Assembly: GCA_963700395.1 (NCBI GenBank)
Contig: CAVOXI010000004.1
Location: forward strand, 1-64,000
DNA: 64,000 nucleotides
Direction of reading: 5' to 3'
Origin: Prado023 sp963700395
GTDB lineage: Bacteria; Actinomycetota; Actinomycetes; S36-B12; CAIYMF01
Made by a program: the position numbers and the translations under genes. Every line of letters starts with the position of its first letter. Position 1 is the stretch's first letter. The notes under the pieces were generated by a model. The model ran no database searches. It was given only the letters and a program-made list of their open reading frames with translations, and was not told where the DNA came from. Below are positions 19,938 through 30,469 of this stretch, piece after piece.

Positions 19938-22343
19938 ATGAGCAGCCGGGACAACGGGAGTGGCGTGCCCCCCGTGGTCCCGGATGCGCCCGGGGCGGAC
20001 GGGCTGGCAGTGATGGCTGAGCGCCTCGCCGCGGACCCGCGCTCGGTCGGGCGCATCAGCCTCCCCGCCAGGCAGGGGCGCTCGACGGACTGGCCTCCTT
20101 GGCTGCATCCGGATGTCCGGCGCGCCTACGAGGAGCGTGGGATCGCCAGGCCGTGGCTGCACCAGGTACGCACCGCGGACCTGGCGTGGTCCGGCCGCCA
20201 TGTCCTCGTCGCCACGGGCACGGCGTCGGGCAAGTCGGCGGCGTTCGGGATGCCGGCACTCACCGCGGCCCTCGCCGAGCCCGAAAGCGCGGGCCTTCGC
20301 GGTCCCACCGTTCTCTACCTCAGCCCGACGAAGGCCCTCGCCCACGACCAGCTGGCGGGGCTCTGCGCCCTTGGGCTCAGCGGCCTGCGGGCTGCTGCCG
20401 TCGACGGGGACACCCCGGACGAGCAGCGCGCCTGGGCCCGGGCGCACGCGCGATGGATCGTGACCAACCCGGACATGCTCCACCGCGGGATCCTGCCCCG
20501 ACACGACGCGTGGCGGGCGTTCCTGCGCAGCCTGAGGTACGTGATCGTCGATGAGGCGCACACCTACCGGGGCGTGTTCGGATCGCACGTGGCGCTGGTC
20601 CTGCGCCGGCTGCGTCGCGTGGCCGCGCTGCACGGGGCGTCACCGACCTTCATCGCGGCCTCAGCGACCGTGGCCGACCCCCGTCCCACGGCGGCTCGCC
20701 TGCTCGGCGTGGATGCGGAGGTCGTCGACGTCGACGACAGCGAGCGCGCCGCCGTGGACATCGTTCTCTGGAACCCCCAGGGGCTGGACCGCGCCAGGGA
20801 CCAGCGCAACGAGTCTGCGGCGGCGAGTGGGACGGACCTGCCCAGTGACCCCGATCAGCAGGTCCCCGGCTTCCGCGGCACCCTGGTCGAGGCGGTCGAC
20901 CTCATGGGGCAGCTCGTCGACCGGGGAACATCGACATTGACCTTCGCGCGGTCACGCCGAGCGGTCGAGATCCTGGCAGCGTCGGTTCGCGAGAGCGCCG
21001 CCAACGGCGACCGCGTTCGCGCCTACCGCGGCGGGTACCTGCCTGAGGAGAGACGGGCGCTGGAGGCCGATCTGCGCTCAGGTCGCCTCCTCGGCCTGGC
21101 GGCCACCAACGCCCTCGAGCTCGGCATCGACATCAGCGGGTTGGACGCCGTCCTGCTCGTGGGCTGGCCAGGGACCCGCTCGTCCTTCTGGCAACAGGTG
21201 GGCAGGGCCGGTCGGCGGGGCGGCTCGGCCCTGGCCGTCCTCATCGCCCGGGAGGACCCTCTCGACCAGTACATCGTCAGCCACCCCGAGACCCTGACCG
21301 GCAGGCCGGTCGAGGCCAGCGTGATGGACCCGGAGAACCCCTACGTCCTCGCCGGGCACCTGTGCGCCGCCGCCGCCGAGTCCCCGTTGATCGACGGGGA
21401 CGTGGAACGATGGTTCGGCACCGGAGCCGCCCACCTGTGCACCGTCCTGGCCGACCGGGGACTCCTGCGGCGACGCCGCGACGGCTGGTACTGGACCGAC
21501 TCCTCCCGGGCTGTCGACCTCGTCGACCTGCGGGGCGCCTCGGGCGGCCCCGTCCGCGTGATCGAGGAGGGCACGGGGAGGCTGCTGGGGACGGTGGATC
21601 CGTCCTCGGCGCCCTCGGCGGTCCACGAGGGGGCCCTGTACGTCCACCAGGGCTCCACCTTCGAGGTCCTGACCCTTGACCTCGACGCCCGGGTGGCCAG
21701 CGCAACTCCGACCGTCACCGACCTGAGCACCCACGCCCGGAGCACCGCGGACGTGGCGTTCGAGTCCGTGCGCTCGACCACGCGATGGGGCCGCGTGGAC
21801 GTGTCCTGCGGGGAGGTCGTGGTGACCCGACAGGTGAGGTCCTACCTCGTGCGCCGCTGGCCATCGGGCCAGGTGCTTGCCGAGCACCCCCTGGACCTGC
21901 CACCGATGACCCTGCAGACGGTCGCGATGTGGTGGTCGATCCCCGACGAGATCCTGCGGGCTGCCGAGATCGACGAGGCCGATGTCCCGGGAGCCGTCCA
22001 CGCCCTCGAGCACGCCGCGATCGGGATCCTTCCCCTGCTGGCCACCTGCGACCGTTGGGACCTCGGCGGCGTCTCCACAGCCCGGCACCCGCAGACCGGT
22101 CAGGCCGTGATCGTCGTGCACGACGGTCACCCCGGCGGCGCCGGCTTCGCGGAGCGCGGCTACGCCAGGGCGGTCGAGTGGCTGACCGCGACCAGCGATG
22201 CGATCGGCCGCTGCCCGTGCCTGTCCGGTTGCCCGGCGTGCGTGCAGTCGCCCAAGTGCGGCAACGGCAACGAGCCGCTGGACAAGTCCGCGGCGTTGCG
22301 CCTTGCCCACGTCCTGCTCAACGAGCACGCGGCCGTCGGATAG
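19938..22343 (+). CDS. DEAD/DEAH-box helicase with C-terminal zinc domain (MrfA/YprA-like)
   Basis: This is an 801-residue superfamily 2 helicase. Motif I is ATGTASGKS (about residue 100), motif II is VDEAHTY (DEAH, about 205) and motif VI is QQVGRAGRRGG (about 425). The C terminus has the four-cysteine DUF1998 module, CPCLSGCPAC…KCGNGN (about 755-775). In Bacillus the homologue MrfA acts in mitomycin-lesion repair with MrfB; no MrfB-like exonuclease gene is seen here. ATG 19938 is chosen; GTG 19935 is equally possible. The same helicase beside the Tad genes is a common actinobacterial arrangement. Confidence 0.9.
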   Translation: MSSRDNGSGVPPVVPDAPGADGLAVMAERLAADPRSVGRISLPARQGRSTDWPPWLHPDVRRAYEERGIARPWLHQVRTADLAWSGRHVLVATGTASGKSAAFGMPALTAALAEPESAGLRGPTVLYLSPTKALAHDQLAGLCALGLSGLRAAAVDGDTPDEQRAWARAHARWIVTNPDMLHRGILPRHDAWRAFLRSLRYVIVDEAHTYRGVFGSHVALVLRRLRRVAALHGASPTFIAASATVADPRPTAARLLGVDAEVVDVDDSERAAVDIVLWNPQGLDRARDQRNESAAASGTDLPSDPDQQVPGFRGTLVEAVDLMGQLVDRGTSTLTFARSRRAVEILAASVRESAANGDRVRAYRGGYLPEERRALEADLRSGRLLGLAATNALELGIDISGLDAVLLVGWPGTRSSFWQQVGRAGRRGGSALAVLIAREDPLDQYIVSHPETLTGRPVEASVMDPENPYVLAGHLCAAAAESPLIDGDVERWFGTGAAHLCTVLADRGLLRRRRDGWYWTDSSRAVDLVDLRGASGGPVRVIEEGTGRLLGTVDPSSAPSAVHEGALYVHQGSTFEVLTLDLDARVASATPTVTDLSTHARSTADVAFESVRSTTRWGRVDVSCGEVVVTRQVRSYLVRRWPSGQVLAEHPLDLPPMTLQTVAMWWSIPDEILRAAEIDEADVPGAVHALEHAAIGILPLLATCDRWDLGGVSTARHPQTGQAVIVVHDGHPGGAGFAERGYARAVEWLTATSDAIGRCPCLSGCPACVQSPKCGNGNEPLDKSAALRLAHVLLNEHAAVG

Positions 22344-22366
22344 CCAGCGGGCCCACGCGTCGTCGA

Positions 22367-22810
22367 TCACGGGTCCTCCGCCGTCAGCTCGGCGTGTGCA
22401 CGTGCACGAAGATGGCCTCCCCGGCCCGGCACCAGCCATTGCACAGCAGCAGGTGCCGGCGCTTGGGCAACCACCCACGCCTCGGTGCCGGCAACCCTGC
22501 ATTCGGTCAGCGTCGCGCCATTGTCCTCGGCGATCACGCGAGCACGCGTGCACGCCTGCTCCGGCTCGGTGAGGCTCGCTGAGGCGCCTGCGAGGGCCGC
22601 GAGGTCCGCGGCGGCCGAGACCGACTCGCGGGCCGCCAGGGCACTGCTCAGGACCACGGCTCCTGCTGCGACCAGAGTCAGGACGACGCCCCACAGCGCC
22701 ACCAGGACGCTGGCCGACCCTCGTTCCCCGTCCAGTCGACCGGCCGACCGCCACCCCCGCAGGGGTCCCCCGACGCCTGGTCGTCGGCGGGCCTCCCGCA
22801 CGGTGCTCAT
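22367..22810 (-). CDS. TadE/TadG-like membrane protein (Rv3654c-like)
   Basis: The 147-residue protein has one membrane segment (SVLVALWGVVLTLVAAGAVV) preceded by the pseudopilin-like ERGSA, and a soluble extracytoplasmic part with two cysteines (QACTRAR, TECRVAG). This is the layout of TadE-like minor pilins encoded at the end of actinobacterial Tad loci. The ATG at 22808-22810 follows GGAGGA and overlaps the stop of the preceding TadE gene. It is the last gene of the minus-strand Tad operon and converges on the helicase gene. Confidence 0.8.
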   Translation of the reverse strand: MSTVREARRRPGVGGPLRGWRSAGRLDGERGSASVLVALWGVVLTLVAAGAVVLSSALAARESVSAAADLAALAGASASLTEPEQACTRARVIAEDNGATLTECRVAGTEAWVVAQAPAPAAVQWLVPGRGGHLRARAHAELTAEDP

Positions 22811-23190
22811 GAGTCCTCCCGCCAGCTGGTCGCCGACGCGCGTACCTCGCGGCGAAGTGGGCGCAGGAACCGGATCGGCGGATTGCGCGTCACCGAGGCG
22901 GTGACCCACACCCGCCCCCCGGAGCGTCGGACCTGCACTGCCGCCTCCGGGGCCACCTGCCGAGCGGCTTCCCGGACGACTCCGGTCGACTCCCCGCGCG
23001 CGGCGGCCCTGGCACCCTCCCGGGCAGCCTGTGCGACGACGCCCTGGGTGACCCCCAGGCTGAGCAGCCAGGCCAGCGCCAGCACCACCGACACCAGGGC
23101 GGGAATGGCCAGCGCCAGCTCGGCTGTGACCATCCCCGAGTCGGACCGGGTGGCGGCCTGGAGCCGCCACCCGACCTTCCCGGCGTTCAT
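22807..23190 (-). CDS. TadE-family pseudopilin
   Basis: The 127-residue protein has the DSGMVTAELALAIPALVSV N-terminal segment, in which a glycine precedes the hydrophobic helix with glutamate at position 5 of the mature part, typical of TadE proteins. The remainder (QAAREGARAAARGES) is a conserved amphipathic TadE motif. The ATG at 23188-23190 overlaps the stop of the DUF4244 gene by one base. Its stop overlaps the next ATG. It probably contributes to pilus assembly or a minor subunit. Confidence 0.85.
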   Translation of the reverse strand: MNAGKVGWRLQAATRSDSGMVTAELALAIPALVSVVLALAWLLSLGVTQGVVAQAAREGARAAARGESTGVVREAARQVAPEAAVQVRRSGGRVWVTASVTRNPPIRFLRPLRREVRASATSWREDS

Positions 23191-23369
23191 CAGAAGAGGA
23201 ACGAGAACGCACTCGAGAGCACCTGCCACAACAGGTCAGCGAACTTCTCGCTGCTCAGCAGCTTGACCAGCATGCCCCCGAGGCCGGCCACCGCGACGGT
23301 GCCCACTGCGTACTCCGCCGTCGACATCCCCTTGTCCTCATCCCGCATCCGCACAACCAGCTCGTTCAT
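23190..23369 (-). CDS. DUF4244 small protein, candidate Flp pilin
   Basis: The 59-residue protein reads MNELVVRMRDEDKGMSTAEY and then AVGTVAVAGLGGMLVKLL. A short charged leader, glycine, then a hydrophobic helix with glutamate at +5 (GMSTAEYAVG) is the Flp prepilin pattern, so this is the best candidate for the main pilin of the locus. The start ATG is at 23367-23369. The gene lies 125 bases downstream of tadC, a gap that could carry its own promoter. I see no prepilin peptidase gene in the window. Confidence 0.83.
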   Translation of the reverse strand: MNELVVRMRDEDKGMSTAEYAVGTVAVAGLGGMLVKLLSSEKFADLLWQVLSSAFSFLF

Positions 23370-23494
23370 CCCAGTTCCCCCGTGTTCCCCCGGTCCCCCG
23401 GCGCCACCCGCTCTGGGTGGCTGGCCCAACCCTGTCGCGGGTCCGGAGATCCGTGAACCCCCTCCGGGACGATCTGTGGACAACCGTCCACCCA

Positions 23495-24235
23495 TCAGAA
23501 CGAGGGGAGCAGACCGCCGACGATCGGGGCTATCCCGAGGAGGGCGAAGGCCGGCAGCAGGCACAGGCCCAGGGGCAGCACAGAGCGCACCGCGGTGGCA
23601 CGGACCTCGGCCAGTGCGGCGCTTGAGGCCTCCGAGCGCAGGTCCTCGGCGGACTGGGCGAGCAGGGCGGCCAGCGGCGCGCCTGTACGACTCGACCTCG
23701 CCACCGCGCGAGCCACACCACCCAGTCCTGGGGCGTGCGCCAGCCCGGACCACGCCCGAGCGACTGGCTCACCGAGCTCGGCCCGCCGGTGGACACGCAT
23801 CATCAACTCCTCCGCCGAACCGCCGATCGCGCGCGCCACGACAGGGATCGCGTGCTCCAGGGGCACACCGGCAGTCAGGGCAGCCGACAGCAGGTCCGCC
23901 ACCAGGGGAGCAGCGCGGATCAACTCGATGCGTTCGCGTCGCACCCGTGCCGGTTCGAGGCGCGCGATGAGCACCGGGAGGATGATCGCCGTGCCAACCC
24001 CCAGCACCGCGCCGACGGCGCCGCCCAGGAGCAGCCAGACCGCGACCCCAGCGACGGCACTGACTGCCCTGACGGTCGTCGTGCTCATCCCGGATGGCGG
24101 ATCGGAGCCGGGTACGGGTCGCCCCCGACCACGGGTGCCAGAGCGGCCACGCGAACCCCAGCCCGTACCCGGAAGCACGGCCAGCCCGACTGCGAGGGCA
24201 GCCAGCAGCGCGGCGGCAGCCAGTGGAGGGCTCAC
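23495..24235 (-). CDS. tadC: TadC-like type II secretion F-domain membrane protein
   Basis: The 246-residue integral membrane protein has an N-terminal helix, a glycine/arginine-rich spacer, a second hydrophobic pair and a T2SSF domain (PLVADLLSAALTAGVPLEHA) ending in two helices. It is an inner-membrane platform protein for pilus assembly. The GTG at 24233-24235 overlaps the stop of tadB (GTGA), giving a tightly coupled series tadA-tadB-tadC. A shorter start at ATG 24088 would lose the first membrane helix. Confidence 0.88.
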   Translation of the reverse strand: MSPPLAAAALLAALAVGLAVLPGTGWGSRGRSGTRGRGRPVPGSDPPSGMSTTTVRAVSAVAGVAVWLLLGGAVGAVLGVGTAIILPVLIARLEPARVRRERIELIRAAPLVADLLSAALTAGVPLEHAIPVVARAIGGSAEELMMRVHRRAELGEPVARAWSGLAHAPGLGGVARAVARSSRTGAPLAALLAQSAEDLRSEASSAALAEVRATAVRSVLPLGLCLLPAFALLGIAPIVGGLLPSF

Positions 24236-24912
24236 AACCTCCCCCGGGTGGCCGACACCATGCGGCGCAACCACGCCATGCCGAGCAGTTGCAGGGCCAC
24301 TCCCGTCAGGAGCACCGCTCGACCGACCCAGCTGCCGGTCAGCCAGGCCAGGGGCTCGGCTCCGATCCACTGCCCGATGAGCAGCCCGAGGAGGGGCAGC
24401 CCGGCCAGCATGCGCGCGGAGGCGCGGACGGCCGCGACCTCGCCAGCGAGCTCACCGTCCGCCTCGGCCACCGCGCGCAGGCTCGCGGAGAGCCGGGACA
24501 CGGCCACCGCGAGACCCGCACCCGAGCGCTCCGACACCTCCCAGCAGGCGGCCAGGCCACGCAGGGCGTGGGCACCGGGGGCCCGGGCGTCGCTGCGCAG
24601 TGCCGCGGCGACATCGGCGCCTGATCGGCACGCCGCAATCGCCTGCGGGCAGGGATGCGGCTCCAACCCCACGACCGCCGACTCCAGGGCCGGGCCGGTC
24701 GGCTGGCCCGCAGAGAGCTCGGCCGCAAGGGCCGAGAGCAGCTCGGTGATCGGTGGCGCGGCAGCCGGTCGCAGCCTGGCCAGCACCTGGTCAACACGAC
24801 TGGTCCCCGCGCGCCCCCCCGGAACCCCTTCAGGGGGACGGGCGGGCCGGATCATGAGCACCGCGATCCCGGCGGCGACGGCCGCGCACAGCACCAGCAA
24901 GTCGCGGTTCAC
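24232..24912 (-). CDS. tadB: TadB-like type II secretion F-domain membrane protein
   Basis: The 226-residue protein has a leading helix (LLVLCAAVAAGIAVLMI), a cytoplasmic T2SSF domain (ITELLSALAAELSAGQPTG) and C-terminal helices. It forms the pilus platform with TadC and interacts with the TadA ATPase. The GTG start at 24910-24912 overlaps the tadA stop, and its own stop overlaps tadC. No frame break is needed. Confidence 0.88.
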   Translation of the reverse strand: MNRDLLVLCAAVAAGIAVLMIRPARPPEGVPGGRAGTSRVDQVLARLRPAAAPPITELLSALAAELSAGQPTGPALESAVVGLEPHPCPQAIAACRSGADVAAALRSDARAPGAHALRGLAACWEVSERSGAGLAVAVSRLSASLRAVAEADGELAGEVAAVRASARMLAGLPLLGLLIGQWIGAEPLAWLTGSWVGRAVLLTGVALQLLGMAWLRRMVSATRGRL

Positions 24913-26066
24913 GGGAGCCTCCCGAGGCGCTCCGAGAGCGCGCGATAGCCATCAGAGGGGCACAGGGCGCCGCCCCGGCGCACCAGGGCGGGATGCACCT
25001 CGGCCCTCCCGTCGGAACCACTGACCACCACCCCGAGCTCGGACACGACGCGGATCCCCTCGGGGTCGCGCGCGAGGTGCACCACCACCTCAAGACCGGC
25101 GCTGGCCTGGGCGTGGACGCCCGCGAGGGTCATCCCCGCGGCCAGCGCCAAGGCGACCAGGCGATCGGGCACCGCGGCCGCGCTGTTGGCGTGAACGGTC
25201 CCGCAACCGCCCTCGTGGCCGGTGTTCATGGCCGCCAGGAGGTCGACCACCTCCGCACCGCGAACCTCGCCGACGACGAGGCGATCCGGGCGCATCCGCA
25301 GTGCCTGGCGGACGAGGGTGCGCAACGTGATCTCGCCCTGTCCCTCGAGGTTGGCCGGGCGGGCTTCCAGGCTGACGACGTGCGGATGCTCCGGATCGAG
25401 CTCGCAGGTGTCCTCGACGACGACGATCCGCTCCCGTTCGGGCACGACCCCGAGCAGCGCCCCGAGCACGGAGGTCTTCCCGCTGCCCGTCCCCCCGCTC
25501 ACCAGGAACGCCGCCCGGGAGCGGATGAGCGCCTCGAGCCACGCCGCCCCCTGGGCGTCGACCGTCCCCGCTGCGACGAGGTCCGCCAGGGCGAACCTGC
25601 GGCGGCTCGGGATGCGCAGCGAGATGGTGGTCCCGCGCACGGACAGCGGCGGGATCACCGCGTGCAGTCGCTGCCCGCCCGGGAGTCGCGCGTCCACGTA
25701 GGGCGCGGCATCGTCCAGCCGACGCCCCGCTCGCGACGCGAGGCGGACGGCCAGCTGCCTGACGGCGGCCTCGTCGGGGAACGCCACCCGGGTCCGCACC
25801 AGGCCACCTCCGCGATCGAGCCACACCTCGTCCGGCGCGTTGACCAGGATGTCGGTCACGGTCGGGTCGCGCATGAGGGGGTCAAGTGCTCCCAGCCCAC
25901 CCAGCTCATCCCCCAGGGCCTGCGTGAGCCGGTCCAGCCCCGGGCGATCGAGGACGAGGCCCGACCCACGTACAGCAGCCGCGATGGCAGCCGGGTCCGC
26001 CGGGTTCCGGTCCTGGGCAAGTCGCGTGCGGACCGCGTCGAGCAGCACCGGATCAAGGGGGCTCAC
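24909..26066 (-). CDS. tadA: TadA/CpaF-type secretion ATPase
   Basis: This 385-residue protein is a VirB11/CpaF-like hexameric ATPase that powers pilus assembly. The landmarks are Walker A SGGTGSGKTS (about residue 195), the Asp box VVVEDTCELD, Walker B RLVVGEVRGAE, and the His box NTGHEGGCGTVHAN. The GTG start at 26064-26066 overlaps the stop of the Ssd gene. It is the second gene of the Tad operon. Confidence 0.93.
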   Translation of the reverse strand: MSPLDPVLLDAVRTRLAQDRNPADPAAIAAAVRGSGLVLDRPGLDRLTQALGDELGGLGALDPLMRDPTVTDILVNAPDEVWLDRGGGLVRTRVAFPDEAAVRQLAVRLASRAGRRLDDAAPYVDARLPGGQRLHAVIPPLSVRGTTISLRIPSRRRFALADLVAAGTVDAQGAAWLEALIRSRAAFLVSGGTGSGKTSVLGALLGVVPERERIVVVEDTCELDPEHPHVVSLEARPANLEGQGEITLRTLVRQALRMRPDRLVVGEVRGAEVVDLLAAMNTGHEGGCGTVHANSAAAVPDRLVALALAAGMTLAGVHAQASAGLEVVVHLARDPEGIRVVSELGVVVSGSDGRAEVHPALVRRGGALCPSDGYRALSERLGRLP

Positions 26067-27212
26067 GCGACCTGCTCCCAGATCCGCTCACCGAGGATGC
26101 GCAGCGCCCTGCCAGTCCGGCCCGACAGGAGGTCGCCGCATTCGGCGAGCTCGGCGGCACGCCGCAGCCGGGGGATCTCGAGGACCGCAGGCACCCCCAG
26201 CTGTTCGGCCACCTCGTCTGCGGGCACCCAGCCGGTCGGCCGCAGCAGGACGACGACCCGCTGGGAGGCCAACCCACCGAGCAGCCGCTTGCCTGCGACG
26301 ACTCCGGCCAGAGTGGCGGGCAGCACCAGCGCCACGGCGTCACCGGGACCCAGCAGCCCCGCGGGAAGGCGACCGCGCCCGGCATCAACCACGGTGCGGC
26401 CGTACTCCGCGCGCCCGACGCCCAGGACGCCAGCCATCCGCCCCGCCCCCGGGCCGAGCGCCGACGCACCGGACGCGACCCCCCATCCCAACCCGACCCC
26501 TGAGCCGGTGACCACGGCCACCTGACCCACCTGGGGCAGGGCGGAGCGCAACAGCCCCGGGTCCAGCGGCTCGGCGGAATCGGGGATCTCCGACCAGCGG
26601 ACGCCGGCCCCCTCCGCGATGCCCAAGGGGAGGTCGAGGCCCGATGAATCGGGGTCGGCATCAACCAGAAGGCAGTCGTCCCCGGCTCCGACAGCGCAGG
26701 CGATCGCGACCGTCGTGGCCCCGATCCCGCCCACCCCACCGACGACTCCCAGCAGCGCCGATCGGCGCTGCGGAGCCAGCTGCGCCCCCAACCAGGGCGA
26801 CCCGGTCGGCAGCTCGACCACGTGCGAGCAACCCCATGCGGCGGCAGACTCCCGGGCCCACGCTCCCTCCCCCGCCCGGCACAGGACGATCAGCGGCACC
26901 TCCGGCGGGCTCGTGGGGGCATCCGGGCACCCAACGGCACTCCCCGGAGGGACCCCAGCAGTGCCACCACTGATCCCGGGCACTCGACCGAGATGGCCCA
27001 GCGCACTGTCGAGGCCCCCCGCAGGCGACGCCGTTACCGCCACGTCCACAAGCACGAGGTCGAGGTGCACCCCGGGAAGGACGCCACCGACGGCCTGCGG
27101 CAGCTCCTCCGGGGCAGAGCGCAACCACCGACGCGCCGGATCTGGCAGCCAGGGCTGCCACCTCCACCGCGAGGTCGGCGCGCTGCCCGACCAGTCCGAT
27201 CTGAACCCCCAC
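26063..27212 (-). CDS. ssd: Septum site-determining protein Ssd / CpaE-like ATPase
   Basis: The protein belongs to the MinD/ParA superfamily, in the branch that accompanies Tad genes. The nucleotide-binding loop is VGGVGGIGATT, a deviant Walker A in which the normal lysines are replaced; LLVDADPDSSGLDL is the Walker A' region. In mycobacteria Ssd inhibits septum formation; in CpaE it localises the pilus machine. The N-terminal receiver-like part changes frame near 27110: GTG 27210-27212 opens VGVQIGLVGQRADLAVEVAA and continues as APEELPQAVGG in the other frame. Total about 383 codons. Confidence 0.85.
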
Positions 27213-27597
27213 GGCCCACCCCCGGGGCAACACCCTGCCGTGCGCAGGCCCTCCAGCCAAGGCCTCGACGGGGCACCTGTGGACAACCAAGTGGGTCACC
27301 CGCCAGCGCCCCCGACGGGCACGAGTGCGGACCCGCCCGGAAAAGGGACGGCCCCCGCCGGGGGGTGCGGGGGCCGTCAGACGCCAGCTCGGGGGGGAGG
27401 AGCCGACGGTTCGGTCGATCAGGACCGGACAGGCACAGCATGGTTCCTGCCCACCGGGAATGCAACAGGCAGGGAGCCCCCGGACAGGCCTTCCTCACTC
27501 AGGCTCCCTGACCCCGTCGGCCATTCCTCCCAGAGCACGCAAATCACCTCATCCGAGCCCTGCCGACGGATGCGGCCACGGGTCGGAGAAGCGTGCG
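27213..27597. other. Intergenic region between the Fic-like gene and the Tad operon
   Basis: The 385-base gap contains a strong terminator (27341-27378) for minus-strand transcripts arriving from acs and the Fic-like gene. The remaining 130 bases next to ssd should contain the Tad operon promoter, but I cannot assign one with confidence. I see no gene in the region. Confidence 0.55.
27341..27378 (-). terminator. Intrinsic terminator downstream of the acs/Fic-like operon
   Basis: A perfect 12-base-pair stem (GACGGCCCCCGC at 27347-27358 with 27367-27378) closes an eight-base loop. Read on the minus strand it is followed by CCTTTT (27341-27346). This isolates the Tad operon from upstream read-through. 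Confidence 0.85.
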
Positions 27598-28389
27598 TCA
27601 GCTCTCCTCGAGCCAGGTCGCGGGCTGCCGCGCACCGAGCTCCACCGCCGCCGAGACCAACCGGATCAACTCGGCAACCCCCTCCGGTGAGCCGCCGGCA
27701 TAGGCACGCACGGCGCGGACGTACGCGGGCCTTCCGGCGGCCTTGAGCCCCACCTCGGGCGCACCGAGCATGCCGGGGTCGACGCCGCGCTGCGCCAACA
27801 GGAGGCGGGGAAGTGCGCGGGCCACGAGCCCAGAGCCCCAGCCGAAGGGGCGCAGGGAGGCGATCTCGGCGTGGGCGACCGCCGCGACGAGGATCCCGGG
27901 AGCGGTCGACGTGTGCAGGACGCGGCTCAGGTCGGACAGCCGCTGGGACACCTCCGTCGAGCTCGGGACCGCGCCGAGTCGCAGCGGGTCGTCGACCACG
28001 TCCCCGGACCGCGGCCGCCCCAGTTCGGCGTCCGGCGCGAAGCCGCTGCCGACGATCGCGTGCATCCGCGCGAGTGCCTGCGCCGGGGAGGTCCCGACGA
28101 TCGCCACGAGGCTGGGCAGCTCGGAGTGCAGGGCCACCACGCCGGCGAGCACCCGCCCGATCGGCGAGGCGTCCAGCGCGGCCCCGCTGCGCATCTCCGG
28201 CAGGCCGGCCTCGGCTCCGTCGAACCAGGCGTTGGCCCAGGCACCCCGCAGGGCCGACTCCGCTGTCACCTCCTGCTGGGCGCGGCCGACGTTGCGGTCC
28301 CAGAGGAGGGCGTCGACCGCATCGCGGGCTGACTCCACCGCCTCGGCGACCCCAGGCAGGTCCAGCAGCCCGAGCAGGGGGTCGTCCAC
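27598..28389 (-). CDS. Fic-fold-like protein with degenerate active site
   Basis: The 263-residue, mainly helical protein is often labelled oxidoreductase in actinobacterial annotations, but the segment SLRPFGWGSGLVARA (about residue 190) lines up with the Fic core HPFxxGNGRxxR. The catalytic histidine is arginine, Asn is serine and the first Arg is leucine, so AMP-transfer activity is not expected. A preceding helix with AHAEI resembles the Fic helix. It lies three bases after the acs stop and is probably co-transcribed with acs. The function is unknown; regulation of Acs is only a guess from position. Confidence 0.6.
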   Translation of the reverse strand: MDDPLLGLLDLPGVAEAVESARDAVDALLWDRNVGRAQQEVTAESALRGAWANAWFDGAEAGLPEMRSGAALDASPIGRVLAGVVALHSELPSLVAIVGTSPAQALARMHAIVGSGFAPDAELGRPRSGDVVDDPLRLGAVPSSTEVSQRLSDLSRVLHTSTAPGILVAAVAHAEIASLRPFGWGSGLVARALPRLLLAQRGVDPGMLGAPEVGLKAAGRPAYVRAVRAYAGGSPEGVAELIRLVSAAVELGARQPATWLEES

Positions 28390-28391
28390 CC

Positions 28392-30341
<1,950 letters not shown>

Positions 30342-30469
30342 GATCGGCCTCCTCAGGCGGTCGGGACCGCAAGGCTACCGGGAGGCCCAGCCCGAGTCAC
30401 CGCGCTGGCGGCGGTGGGACATCGACGGTCGGACGAATCGCCCAAGCGTCTGACATGCTAGGTCGTCCC

